Shown here: positions 45,201 to 55,922 of the stretch, piece after piece
Layout: every line of letters begins with the position of its first letter
Numbering within the stretch: the stretch's first letter is position 1
Assembly (NCBI GenBank): GCA_018105865.1
Contig: CM030861.1
Span: 2,765,484 to 2,829,483 of the forward strand
Direction of reading: 5' to 3'
DNA: 64,000 bases
DNA from: Metaphire vulgaris
Lineage: Eukaryota; Annelida; Clitellata; Crassiclitellata; Megascolecidae
Position numbers and translations under genes: made by a program
The notes under the pieces: model-generated
Databases searched by the model: none
Told to the model about the DNA's origin: nothing
The model's input: only the letters and a program-made list of their open reading frames with translations

Positions 45201-45457
45201 CAGAGCCGGCGCGTGGGGCCTGCAAAGCCTGCGGCCGCAGGGGCCCCACCGGCCGCAGGGGCCCCACCGGCCTCGGATATTTGTGTTTTCATTTTTCTTA
45301 TTCTTAAGTACCGTAGTATTTGTTTTGTTTTTGCTCGTCAGACCATTTGAAGAGGCAAAAATATATACGGATGACCTTTTTTTTGCTCGTCAAGGCATTT
45401 CAAAAACCTTGTGCTCGTAAAAATTGCAGGGGGCCCCCGAAAGTCACGCGCCGGCTG
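45201..45457. mobile_element. hAT-type MITE, CAGAGCCGGCGCG family, 257 bp
   Basis: Ends CAGAGCCGGCGCGTGG and CACGCGCCGGCTG; exact TSD TGTGTACA at 45193-45200 and 45458-45465. It is inserted at the edge of a GT microsatellite (45175-45197). Two reversed copies of the shared module are inside (about 45334 and 45371-45396). A partial relative starts at 59736. Confidence 0.85.
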
Positions 45458-46051
45458 TGTGTACAGTATTTATGTGTCATTTGGTATAACTGTAAAGGAG
45501 TTGTACAAATTAATCAAAAGACAGCTCTAGTTCACTAGTTATCACAATCTTTGTCCATATCATGATATTGACTTTGACCTTTGGGTGAAAACACAAATGA
45601 TAACTTTTCTCTGCTGTGTACTGTTTTTGGACTTTGTTCTCTGTTTAGATAAGATTTTCTTCATAATAAAAGATTCAGCATTACCATTTCCTTACAAAGA
45701 AGAAAAAACAGTAGAAGAGATCTGTACATTAGATTGAAAGTACATGGTTATATATTGTGTGTATAAGATTATATAATTATATTGGCCAAATAATTTGCGT
45801 AAAAGCAACAAGTGTTTAAACAACATTTTAATAGAAATGTTGTCCTAAATACTGTATAAAAAATTGCAGTAAAATTAAATCTTGACATTTAAATAAATAG
45901 AAAAAAGCAGGACATCGTTGTAATGAATTACATAATTGAATTTGAATGTTTAATTTTAATTAATTAAATCATTAATTTAATGAATGCCTTGAATGTTTAA
46001 TTAGGAATTTGAGTTTTCTACAGGATCGTTTTTTAAGCATTCTGGAGTTGG

Positions 46052-46057
46052 TTTATT
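46052..46057 (-). terminator. Poly(A) signal candidate of the NHL gene
   Basis: TTTATT on the + strand is AATAAA on the minus strand, about 38 bp after the stop codon. Confidence 0.5.
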
Positions 46058-46094
46058 CTAGGTGTGATTTTCAGATCCTTCGTTTCAGTATGCT

Positions 46095-47585
46095 TTAAAT
46101 CACCGACCTAAATTTCGTAAACAATTTCACTCCATATTCATTAACTTTGTAATCGTGGCTTTCTTCAGCCACAGCAAGGTACTTGTAGCCATCACTTGCA
46201 ATGCATGTGGGATTTCTGAGCAAATCTTCTTGAGTCAACAGATGTTCACAGCATCGCGCACGGAAGTCGTAGGTTAGGACACGGTGTTGTCCTCTATCAG
46301 CAACAGCCAGCTTTCCATTTTGGAGACAGCAAACGCCCATCGGGTAGATTAGTTTTTCATTGTTGTCTCCATCCTTTCCAATTTTATGCAGTACATCACC
46401 GTCCATGTTTAACACATAGATGCACCTTTGGTCGCTGTCTGACACAAAGGCCAGCGAATATTCATCGCTGACGGTGACATAGTTGGGCGTGACGAAATCG
46501 GTCGCATTGAATCTGAGAATCCGCTTTCCATCGAGTTCGTACAAATAAGCTCTCTTTTTGATTTTGTCGGTGACGATTAGCTGCTGTCGTGTGTTTACTG
46601 CGATGCCGTGAAGGTGCTCTTGCCTTTCAAAGACCTTGAATTCACAAGCAGCTCTGTCCGATGGCTCCATGTAGACGACACGCTTTTGATCGGCGATAGC
46701 AAGAAAGTTCTTGTCTCGCAGTTGGCAGATGCCAGCGGGTCTTACCAGGTTCACGTGGAACCCTTCACGCAGGATTCTCACCGAGTTTCCGTTTTTTCTG
46801 TCAAAAATTTGAATTCTGGCGCCTTTGTCTTCCGATATTGCCACACTGTTGTCCATTGTAAAGCAGAGTCCCTTGATTGATTTGATCTCGTCTGGACCTG
46901 ACTCGGCGTTTGTTTTGCTCCATCTTTGCTTCCAGCACTCCACAACGCTTTCATCGTCGTCAAATGGGCCGACTCCAGAGTCGTGCGATCGCACGGTGTC
47001 GCCTTTCTTTCTTGGCTGGAATACCATTGTAAACTTAAAGATTTCTTTATTTTCAAAGGACTTTCTGAGGCTTGAGTGAAGCTTCTTTGCATCTTCTTCG
47101 CTTATGGCCTTCTCTTCTTCGCGTATTGGTATTTCATTCGACGGACCTGTCGCGCCTGATTTATTGATCTCACTGAGGATGCTCTTTAGTTGCGTCTTGC
47201 TTATGGCGTTCCTCTTTCCAGACCCACTGTCTTGCTTTACGTATTCGTCGAGCTCCGATAATCTTGGAGGGACCGATGTGGAGTGGCGATACTTTGGGTG
47301 GAGTAGTGCGCCACCGCCCGGCGCCACGCCCTTCATAGCTTTTTGGCGCTTCTTGTAGTCCTCTTCCAAAAGCGACAGAGGGGTGATGGCGGTCGATGCT
47401 CGACGCATCGGAGGCATGATCTCCTGCGCGTTCGACGAACGCTCCGCTGAGTTCGACCTCTTGTCCTTCAGACTCGCTAGCTCTTCGGGTCGAGCGACGG
47501 TCGACGTCTTTCGGCTACTTCTTGGAGACGGTGGAGTTATTTGTACTTCTGGAAAGAGTTTTGCTAAAGATTTTCTTCGTTCCAT
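46095..47585 (-). CDS. NHL-repeat protein, intronless coding frame, 496 residues
   Basis: Seen: a single uninterrupted frame with host-like composition. Residues 1-240 are polar, basic and Ser-rich, likely disordered (KLFPEVQITPPSPRSSRK). From about 245 to 490 come NHL-type blades, e.g. LVRPAGICQLRDKNFLAIAD, LHGIAVNTRQQLIVTDKIKK, YPMGVCCLQNGKLAVADRGQ and LRNPTCIASDGYKYLAVAEE, enough for a six-bladed propeller. No RING, B-box or coiled coil precedes it, so this is not a full TRIM protein. Known: NHL propellers bind RNA or protein. The start is uncertain: the frame stays open upstream to a good acceptor (TTTACTTTCCATAG, exon edge at 47602), so an upstream exon may add residues. It converges with PAK1IP1. 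Precise family unrecognised. Confidence 0.88.
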   Translation of the reverse strand: MERRKSLAKLFPEVQITPPSPRSSRKTSTVARPEELASLKDKRSNSAERSSNAQEIMPPMRRASTAITPLSLLEEDYKKRQKAMKGVAPGGGALLHPKYRHSTSVPPRLSELDEYVKQDSGSGKRNAISKTQLKSILSEINKSGATGPSNEIPIREEEKAISEEDAKKLHSSLRKSFENKEIFKFTMVFQPRKKGDTVRSHDSGVGPFDDDESVVECWKQRWSKTNAESGPDEIKSIKGLCFTMDNSVAISEDKGARIQIFDRKNGNSVRILREGFHVNLVRPAGICQLRDKNFLAIADQKRVVYMEPSDRAACEFKVFERQEHLHGIAVNTRQQLIVTDKIKKRAYLYELDGKRILRFNATDFVTPNYVTVSDEYSLAFVSDSDQRCIYVLNMDGDVLHKIGKDGDNNEKLIYPMGVCCLQNGKLAVADRGQHRVLTYDFRARCCEHLLTQEDLLRNPTCIASDGYKYLAVAEESHDYKVNEYGVKLFTKFRSVI

Positions 47586-47706
47586 TTTCGTGATTTCTTG
47601 GTCTATGGAAAGTAAATTGACACAATAATTGTTACTTCCTTTATAGGCCTATCACGTCCATTATAAGAAAGGCTCATTGTGAATAGATGAATAGGCCTAT
47701 AATGGC

Positions 47707-48601
47707 CAGTGATGGGTAGTATCTTAGATACATGTATCTAGATACGTATCTAAGATACAAAAACTGTATCTTTGACAATGTATCTAGATACTTTAATGTA
47801 TCGATATCTTGTATCTCAGATACAATTGATCTGTACCCAGTATCTTCTGACTGCTTCAAGATACAAAATATTGCAAATCTACAAAACAAGGAAACAGGAG
47901 CAGTTACAGTAGTTACCACGGGTCTGAGGGTCATGAGCATGTTGAATCGAATTATTATTCAGGCTGATTCAGGCTCAACCTGTTATTTGGTTCTTACTTA
48001 TGTGCCATGTAATTAATTGTCTAACTCTAAAGCAAAGAGCAAATATATAGGTCTTTGGTCTAAGCGTGCAGCCCAATGGTGCAGCCCACATTACAACCGG
48101 AAGTGAAATTAGTGAATAATAAAATGGCTGAAGTGAAGCAAGTGCCGTTGTTGTTAGATGAGAAATTCTTTTAAAATTGTGTCATCTGCTGGTCAAATTG
48201 AGACAGCACGTCGCAACCGCTTGAGTGACAGCGTATTTCAGACGCTGCTGTTGCTAAAATGAAATGTCTCCCTCATTCAGTAGACTGTGTTAACAACTTA
48301 ACACTAAAATGGTTGTCGAACACATTGATTGTTAAGGACAGGATTGGCCTTGTTTGCCATATGGCAGCTGTTTAAGTGTTAAGAAATTTCATAACTTTGT
48401 TCACATTATTCTGTTTGTGCAGACGCTCACCTTCGAGTAATGAAAATGTATCTTATGATATATCTTGTATCTAGATACATTTCAAAAGTATCTGTATCTA
48501 GATACATCTTGTCTAAGATATCTTGTATCTGTATCTTAAATACATTTTAGATGCAGTATCTGTATCTGAGATACATTCAGAAAGTATATTACCCATCACT
48601 G
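47707..48601 (+). mobile_element. hAT element with GTATCTAGATAC arrays, 895 bp
   Basis: Ends CAGTGATGGGTAGTATCTTA and ATTACCCATCACTG; TSD ATAATGGC (47699-47706) versus CTAATGGC (48602-48609), 7 of 8. Subterminal zones repeat TGTATCTAGATAC. On the + strand at about 48178-48265 a frame reads SSAGQIETARRNRLSDSVFQ then LLLLK, the hAT C-terminal motif. The rest of the transposase is gone. Confidence 0.9.
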
Positions 48602-49067
48602 CTAATGGCTGAAGGGAATATGAGCTGAGTTGCAAATGGTCGAAATGTGTATGTAGAACTACAATATATCAGGTGGATATTTCTAATCCAGATATATTTA
48701 TTACAGAAGAATACACCATAGACCAAAGTAAATGTAAGAGATTGTACGTTGTCTCCCACAAGTTTTCTCGTCCAATGCCTATCAATTAGGTCTATTTTCC
48801 ATGACTAGAAGCCTTAGAAGGTGAACAGTATCAGTGCCAGTGGCGTATACAGGCTGATGGGAGCCTAGGATGCGGTTTCAGTAATCACAGTTGTGACGAT
48901 TGAAACCGCAACTTCTGTGAAAACAAGATCGAGTCGTTAAGATCTTCATGTTCCAATAAAAGGACATCTTAGTTTTTACAATATGCGGTGGCCTGTGTAA
49001 TACGTCAATGCTAAGAAGCAAACTAGCGCTCCACAGGTTTACTTAGAAATGCCATTTAGTCTTTTTA

Positions 49068-49329
49068 CATTGGCGTAGTCACGGGAAGGGGTCACGGGAA
49101 GAGGGCACGGGGCGCGCCCATATTCTGATCGGGACCGCCCGACCGGCCGTGAGATTCGTCCAAAACCGATGAGTAGTTGGGAAGGGGTAGGGGGTAGTAT
49201 TAGATCGATGAGAACGCACCAGACATCAGACTTTGAAGCGCGTGAGACGACGAACTTCTTTGGTCGTCGAGAATTTTGGACCGAAAATGTCAAAGTGCCC
49301 CCTATTCTGGAATCCTGGCTACGCCACTG
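49068..49329. mobile_element. hAT-type MITE, CAGTGGCGTAGC family, 262 bp
   Basis: Ends CATTGGCGTAGTC and GGCTACGCCACTG; exact TSD TCTTTTTA at 49060-49067 and 49330-49337. 48602-49059 shows no gene; a lone CAGTGGCGTATACAGG is near 48838. Confidence 0.85.
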
Positions 49330-49530
49330 TCTTTTTATGACTTCATTCGGTTTCTACAGACATTAAAGTGATTTATTATCTAATTTTCTCTCAGTTGACG
49401 CAATTTCCGATTATGTCGATAAAGTCGCTGTAGGCCCTATAACAGCTGCGAGACGCGACAATGTTGTTATAAACCTGCATTGATTATTGTACCGAATGCC
49501 TAGAGAAGCCATGGGCATACCTTCGCAATA

Positions 49531-49705
49531 CAGTAGAACTTCGTTATAAAGAACCTAGCGAGTCTGTAAAATTGAGTAGCTATATTCGAGGCACGTTATA
49601 TCCAATGCCATCCAATACGGTAGTGCATCACACAGAACCGTACATTGCGGTACGTTATAATCGAGGATACGTTATAACCCAGTAAGTTATAACGAAGTTC
49701 TACTG
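49531..49705. mobile_element. mariner/Tc1-like MITE, 175 bp
   Basis: Inverted ends CAGTAGAACTTCGTTATAA and TTATAACGAAGTTCTACTG, flanked by TA on both sides (49529-49530, 49706-49707). Internal GTTATA motifs repeat. The TA flank suggests Tc1/mariner; the family is inferred. Confidence 0.75.
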
Positions 49706-49769
49706 TAGTCGTCATAGGCATAATAGCGAAGCACAGCTACAGGGATATGACTCTAGATCTACGCTGTTT

Positions 49770-50430
49770 ATAACCCTAACCCTTTTCTACCCAAAAACCT
49801 CCATCAACAAATTACAATCAATTCAAAATGCACTAGCCCGAGCAGTAACCAAATCACCAAAGTTCTGCCATATTTCACCCATACTGAAGTCACTACACTG
49901 GCTTAAAATATCCGAACGTATACAGTACAAGATAATAACGATTACTTACAGTTCACTTCATTCGTCAAAACCGGTTTACCTTCGTAAACTCTTAACGCCT
50001 CAGCCTCCCCGACCTACACGATCATCATCTCATCTCACACTTTCACGCCCGTTAAATCAGTCATCACTCAAAATCTGCAACCGCGCTTTCTCATACGCCG
50101 CACCAGAACTTTGGAACTCAATTCCAGCCTCCCTCCGCAGCCTACGACACGGTCAAACAATAAGCTCAGAATCCTCATTTCCTTTAATTCCTTCACTAAC
50201 TCCTCAAGCCTTTAGGTCTAAACTTAAAACCTTCCTATTCGAAAAGTCATTTCCTCCATAGCAACAACAACCTGACCCGCCGCCTCATAGATACACTGAC
50301 CTTTGCCCGGCCGACAAACCACCCTGCCTATAGCTATTTCAAGAAAGATTAAGCGCATAAGAATAAGCAGCTACTACTGTAGCTAGTACTTTCCAGGGCG
50401 CTGTATAAGTTTACGAGATTTTACTTTACT
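49770..50430 (+). mobile_element. LINE 3' end, GTAAA/TTTAC-tailed family
   Basis: A frame without ATG reads LQSIQNALARAVTKSPKFCH, HISPILKSLHWLKISERIQY, SRPLNQSSLKICNRAFSYAA and ELWNSIPASLRSL, the C-terminal RT ORF. 3' UTR GGGCGCTGTATAAGTTTACG ends in TTTAC repeats (about 50419-50433). It is the best-preserved copy of the family also at 28470, 30319 and 51405. Another 3' end, GATGCTGTGCTTGTCACGAA, follows at about 50569. Confidence 0.88.
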
Positions 50431-50927
50431 TTACAGTGTAGTAGAACATTACAATGTTATGTTAGTTGAATAGGTATTTGAGTTTTGTTTGTTTGTTAAC
50501 TTTGTTTTACTTAAAGTGTGTGTTTTATTACTTTCTTATTACTTTCTTATTGTTTTTTGTTCTATTTGATGCTGTGCTTGTCACGAAATAAAGAAAGAAT
50601 TATTATCAAAGAACATGCTTAACAGGACCGTCTGAACAGCGCAGCCCTTCTTCTATCTCCATGAGCACTAGCTTATGCCTGCTTATAGCAGGAGATTAGA
50701 CAGCCACTTGATTAATTAATTAAACGTGTAGGTTCTATTTTTAATTATAGCGATAATCAATTTAGCGATATAAACTATGCACCCATACGCTTATCTTATG
50801 CCTTTCGCCATCTGCTTGTTTAGTGACCACTGTTTTACAGTTTTATCTTTATCAAAGCAGACCGACGATCATGCGCTACTTTGACCGTACACTTGGATGA
50901 AAAAAATAGGGACCCAACGCCTATAAC

Positions 50928-50973
50928 TCTCTCTCTCTCTTTCTCTCCCTTCCTCTCTCCTCTCCCTCCCCTC

Positions 50974-51040
<67 letters not shown>
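50928..51040. repeat. Microsatellite (CT)n
   Basis: Imperfect CT/CCT then pure CT repeats. Confidence 0.95.
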
Positions 51041-51043
<3 letters not shown>

Positions 51044-51093
51044 CATTCAATCGTCTCCGGCTTTGTGTGACATTATGGACTTTGATGTGCCAT

Positions 51094-51326
51094 CAGTGGC
51101 GTGTAGAGAGTGGCCGACGCCCAGGGCCAATTAAGTTGTCCAAAAAGTACGCCCACGAGCAAACGAGCAAAAAAAGGTCATCGGGTCAATTTTCGACGCC
51201 CCCTATTGGTATCTGCGCCCGGGGCCACGTCGTCACCCCTAATGGTCTGACAAGCAAAAAAAGGTTATCGGGGGTCAATGTTACGCCCCTGGTCTGCGCC
51301 CGGGGCCACCCCTCTACACGCTACTG
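51094..51326. mobile_element. hAT-type MITE, CAGTGGCGTGTAG family, 233 bp
   Basis: Ends CAGTGGCGTGTAGAGAG and CCTCTACACGCTACTG; exact TSD TGTGCCAT at 51086-51093 and 51327-51334. Two shared modules inside, about 51158-51181 and 51247-51270. Confidence 0.88.
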
Positions 51327-51404
51327 TGTGCCATACTTTTCTGTTCTCGACCGTATTTCTCAGTTCCTCGATGTTCATGTTCATTGCTTCCATAATGTTA
51401 TCCC

Positions 51405-51525
51405 GGCCGACAAACCGCCTTGTCTATAGCTATCTCAAGAAAGGTTAAGCGCATAAGAATAAGCAGCTATTACTGTACTACTTTCCAGGGCGCTGTATAA
51501 GTTTACGAGATTTTACTTACTTACT
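51405..51525 (+). mobile_element. Short LINE 3' end
   Basis: GGGCGCTGTATAAGTTTACG and TTTACTTACTTACTT match the 3' end of the LINE at 49770-50430; the body is absent. Confidence 0.75.
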
Positions 51526-51990
51526 TATCCATCCATCTCGTCTTCTGTCTTCCTCTTTTTCTTTTCTCCTTAACAGCTGCTAGCATCAATAATTTCTCCA
51601 GTGGATCGCGTCTTCTCATCATATGTCCAAAAAACTCCAGTTTTTGTTTTAGAATCAGTCCTTCCAAGGTGTGTTCTGGCTTGATTTCTGCAATCACCTC
51701 TTGATTTGTTCTCCTGGCTGTCCAGTGTCCATGGCTGTCCTTAGTATTTTCTCCAGCACCATGCATGTTTCGAATGCGTCAATTCGCCTGCGGTCCTTTT
51801 TCCGGTGTCCAGCTCTCTGAGCCATACATCATTATAGAAAATACCATTGTTCGCACGATGTAAGCGTTTGTCCTCTTTTTGATGTCCCTGCTTTTCCATA
51901 TTTGCACAAGTCTTGTCATAGCACCTTTACCAAGTTGTTGTTCAACCTATAATACCACTTCCCAGTGATGCCTTCTCAAAAGTGGAGGGT
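51521..51990 (-). mobile_element. LINE C-terminal fragment (GRQRxRW type)
   Basis: Minus strand reads EHTLEGLILKQKLEFFGHMM and KRGRQKTRWMDK, the conserved extreme C-terminus of LINE RT proteins of the RTE/CR1 kind. The upstream part is in shifted frames. Confidence 0.7.
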
Positions 51991-52102
51991 CTCGAGCCTA
52001 GAGACCAAATAGATGCTTGTGCCTAATACCTATATATGATACGTAAGGCATCGCTTAATCAGAAGCTCTATGTCTCTTCCTATAATGTACAACTCGTGCT
52101 CG

Positions 52103-52105
<3 letters not shown>

Positions 52106-52139
<34 letters not shown>
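52106..52139. repeat. Microsatellite (CA)n
   Basis: Pure CA repeats followed by CATTTGTTGCTTGCCATCGG. A 25-bp neighbourhood (about 52150-52260) with GGTACTTAGTTCCCGAAG recurs reversed near 57500-57540, so both belong to one dispersed repeat. Confidence 0.9.
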
Positions 52140-53649
52140 TTGTTGCTTGCCATCGGTACTTAGTTCCCGAAGGCCATATGAAAAAATGTCCGGAGACATT
52201 AAGAAATTGTGTGGCTAATTCTCGTCCAATTCGAGGTAAGGAAAAGTTCCTCGGAAAGCAATAACGCTGAATAACAGCAGAGTGACTGACAATCGTTGAA
52301 AGAGAAAGATTCCTTCTTTCTTGTCTCCGGATTACTGGGCAAGACGACGTCGACCGAGCTCGATGACGAAACAAAGGGCGTTTTGATTTATGGGCAATCT
52401 ATTTCCCATGAATTTGCGTTCGGTAGTGGGTGTCCCATAACTGCAGAGGTGTCCAGTATTTCACCTAGATTCCTTGGACCCAGGAGGAATAGAATTGGGT
52501 GGTGGTGGGTGGTGGTGGCGGTGGTTCGATTCTTGGCCCCGGAAAAAGGAAAATACAAGTCAAAATATGATTTCCGTTGTCATCTCTTCCGTTTTACGGT
52601 CCATTCTAATTTTTGGGGAGTCGGTTATAGTGGCTCAAGTTTCAATTTCCAGAGGCGAATTCCCCCTTTAGAATTTTAAGTGAATAGTTTTAACATCAGT
52701 CTTTTTTAGTGATAGCCAACACCACCCCTGGGATGGAGTAGGCCTATATGGGCGAAGGCGTCTGTCACAAACCGGGGGATGTAGGAAAATCCCTGTTTAT
52801 GGGGGCCTAGCGTATCAAATGCAATAGACAGTAAAGTGTAGATGAAAGTCAGGCTCTGATATTTTGCTGTTTTTCTAATTCCAGCGGGCGGCTCCTGCTG
52901 CTTGAGAAGTAATGGTAAGTATAGGTGGCGGCGACTGTGTCCGCCACGGCTGCATCTCATACCAGGCAACGTCCGACTTGCTAAAGTGTCAATGTCATAC
53001 CGTTTGGTTTTCTTCCTTCGGACCTGCAAAGACCAGGCGGTTCCTTGATGGAAGAAATCCCCGCTCTAACCAAAAGCCACGCTGTACCACGTCGTTCAGC
53101 GTGGTATGGCGAGTGGTACGACCTGCATGGGTCCAGAGGGCAGGATAGTCCACGCGAGCCGTCTTCCGTCACCTGGGCACCACAGGGGCAGGGTTAAGGG
53201 GCAGAGACGCTTCTCGCATATGTTGGCGCCCGGGCGAAGGCCGACGACGACTCTGATTGTTTCGTCATCCAAGCGCAAGCCACAAGAGGAGATGGGCAGC
53301 GCGTGAAGTCAATCGCTGGCGCGGTATGCCGAGTCGGCCGGGATCTTAGTCGGGCTCGGTAATATCATCCTGCATGGATGGACTCGAGACAGGGTGCTAA
53401 TGTCCTTTAGGATGAGCGGGACGGTCCCGGGTGGACTGCCTGCTGCGCTTACCGGACGTGGTGCCTGGTATTTAACACATGGAACGCCATTGGCCCACAA
53501 TGGTCCATCATACCTTGTGTCGATGTTCAAGTAGGCCCTATGCCTTCTCAAGCATAGAGAAGTGGAGAGGCTGGTGTTTGCAGTAGAAGCTAACAAGACA
53601 GAAGGTGCAAGAAGCATGGACACCCGACGAACTCTCAGGAGGGGTACGC
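52140..53649. other. Intergenic DNA, GC-rich block 52900-53640, unassigned
   Basis: 52900-53640 is clearly more GC-rich than its surroundings and has overlapping frames on both strands without recognised domains. It may be the 5' part of a LINE or another transposon. I see no splice-linked gene. Confidence 0.3.
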
Positions 53650-54621
53650 GGACTATTGACCACTGGACGATTGACCATAGGACGATTGACCATAGGACGA
53701 TTGACCATAGGACGATTGACCACTGGACGTTTGACCACAGCGGACTTTTGACCACTGGACGATTGACCACAGCCATGAGTGTCAGGCTTAGCACGCTGTC
53801 TACTGCATGCGTGCATGCATGCATGCAAAAAAGTAAACCAAATGTTGGGAATGATTAAAAGGACAATAGGCCTAGTAAAGATATATATATGTGTGTGTTT
53901 TTGGCTTACTTAACGTTTGTGAACCCTCTTTTATGGAACGCGCTCCCGGACCCAGTGACTGCGGTCACCTACTTCGAGTCGTTCATTATCCTACTTAAGA
54001 CGCACGGTCACGCACCTCTTTAAAAAAACCATACGATTGCTCTATGCAAAGCGCTCTTGACTTTGGCTCCAGCTATGTTACCGCGCTATATAAATCGTCG
54101 TATAGATTAGAATGGCTATAGGATAGAATGGAACATAATATAATATCATCGACGGACGGACGTTTGACCACGGGACAATTGACCACCGTGGATCCCATTG
54201 AGCATCGTTGCTCGTCTTTGCACCTTTTTCTAAAATCTCTATATCTTTTTTCAAGAACGTATTCCATGCCTGAACACAGTATTCTAGATGAAGCCATACT
54301 AATAACTTATATAGTTTTACGATTGTCCTTTTCATCATTCCCAAAATTTGGTTTCCTTTTTTTGCATGCATGCATGCACGCATGCAGTAGACAGCGTGCT
54401 AAGCCTGACACTCATGGCTGTGGTCAATCGTCCAGTGGTCAAAAGTCCGCTGTGGTCAATCGTCCAGTGGTCAAAAGTCCGCTGTGGTCAATCGTCCAGT
54501 GGTCAAAAGTCCGCTATGGTCAAACGTCCAGTGGTCAAAAGTCCGCTGTGGTCAAACGTCCATTGGTCAATCGTCCTATGGTCAATCGTCCTATGGTCAA
54601 TCGTCCAGTGGTCAATAGTCC
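53650..54621. mobile_element. Foldback-type element with tandem-repeat arms, about 0.97 kb
   Basis: The left arm (53650 to about 53870) and right arm (about 54315-54621) are inverted copies. Each starts with 14-18-bp units (GGACGATTGACCAC/T, GGACTTTTGACCACAGC) repeated about 8 times on the left and 13 on the right. Then come ATGAGTGTCAGGCTTAGCAC, a GCATGCATGC tract and a short LINE segment. GAACTCTCAG flanks both sides (53629-53638, 54624-54633). The layout is like FB or sea-urchin TU elements. Confidence 0.8.
53925..54320. repeat. LINE fragments in the foldback centre
   Basis: The + strand near 53925-54025 reads LLWNALPDPVTAVTYFESF, an RT ORF C-terminus, followed by GCGCTATATAAATCG. The minus strand near 54190-54320 reads LHLEYCVQAWNTFLKKDIEI, related to the LINE at 61.3-62.9 kb. 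Confidence 0.7.
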
Positions 54622-54697
54622 TAGAACTCTCAGAGGAGGTCCCCAGTCTCTGATTGGGAGCGTCGCCTGAAGTCACTGACTAGCTTTCAGAATATAT

Positions 54698-55263
54698 GGT
54701 ACCATAACTAAATGGCGCACGACAAAATAGCTAACAAAACGCGACAAAATAGCGCCGACGTAGCCTAATCGTGCGATAGGAACGGAGCGACGTGATTGAT
54801 TAATATGAAGAGACATTTTTAACAATTTAGTTTAGTATTTGCTTATACGTGCTTGATTGATATGCAGAGACATTGTTAGTTTTTGCTTCTACGTGTACGT
54901 TATTGCTTATTATGAAGAGAAATTTTTAACAGTTTTAACAGTTGACTAATATGAAGAGACTTTTTAAAACAGTTTATTAGGCCTATATGCTTCTACGTGC
55001 TTGATTGATATGCAGATACATTTTTAACATTTTATTATTTGCTTCTACGTGATTGACTAATATGAAGAGACTTTTTTTACTAATATTACTGATTAATATA
55101 GAGAGACATTTTGACAATTATAATTGCTTTGGTGTTTATGAATTTTAATAAGCATGCTAAATTGAAAGTTGTGCTCTCTATCGTTTTTTGCTTCGCGCTA
55201 TTTTGCGCTATTTTGTCGTCTGCGATTTTGTCGTCCGCGATTTTGCGATTTTGTCTGGACACC
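54698..55263. mobile_element. Putative DNA transposon with GACAAAATAGC ends, 566 bp
   Basis: A 9-bp direct repeat AGAATATAT flanks it (54689-54697, 55264-55272). Left-end GACAAAATAGC motifs are inverted at the right end (GCTATTTTGTCGTC). In between are about seven degenerate units of 45-56 bp with the core ATTGATTAATATGAAGAGAC (54793-55110). A 9-bp duplication hints at a Mutator-like element, but an AT-rich flank could mimic one. Confidence 0.45.
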
Positions 55264-55264
55264 A

Positions 55265-55266
<2 letters not shown>

Positions 55267-55304
<38 letters not shown>
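55267..55304. repeat. Microsatellite (AT)n
   Basis: Pure AT repeats at the right edge of the putative element. Confidence 0.95.
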
Positions 55305-55305
<1 letters not shown>

Positions 55306-55369
55306 AAAGATGCTCGCTTCGCTCGCAGTGCAGGATAATACTAATCCAATACCTATACCTAATACCCAA

Positions 55370-55559
55370 CAGTGGCGGCTCTAGGATTTGGCAAGTGGGG
55401 GGGGGGCCGTTGGGGTGGCAACTTCTAATCATGGGGGCCAACCATTTGTTGTTTAATGTATGTAGCATTAAGTATAGGGTCCCAACTGGGGGGCCACTGG
55501 GGGGCCAGGCTCTCAATATGGGGGCACAGGCCCCCTGCCCCCCGGTGGAGCCGCCAATG
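55370..55559. mobile_element. hAT-type MITE, CAGTGGCGGCTC family, 190 bp
   Basis: Same orientation as 9701-9888, right end GAGCCGCCAATG. Exact TSD ATACCCAA at 55362-55369 and 55560-55567. Confidence 0.93.
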
Positions 55560-55922
55560 ATACCCAATCATTGAATTCATGCTGAACAACATTTCAATGA
55601 TCGCCGCCTAGCCAAGCTCTGCGCCCCGTAATAATTAGGCCTATGTACGTTAAAACCACGCAACTGTGGCCATTTGTGACGCTGTACACGTATTTTTTGT
55701 GTACGTTAAAATGTACGTTAAAATTGCGCAACTACCTCAGGCTGCGAACAATTGTTACCAATAGCAACGTCGTCTTCGAACATCGTCCACCAACGCATCG
55801 CGACGTAAGGACTAAACGGTCTAAACCGTCTACCAATAGTCAACCAATCAGAACGCTTGAAGGTAACAGAGTGACATACAGATAAGGATCTTAATATGAT
55901 AGATATATAATATATACAAAAT

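Noticed and set aside
53650..53776. Possible CRISPR-like array of short repeats
   Set aside because: Units are head to tail with no unique spacers, and the genome is animal.
52912..53824. GC-rich overlapping frames as a gene
   Set aside because: No domain, no splice support and similar open frames on both strands.
53538..54670. Frames with repeating VVNRPVVKSP or TIDHRTIDH, which look like a repeat protein
   Set aside because: Both strands and several frames stay open only because the foldback units lack stops; the inverted-repeat structure explains it better.
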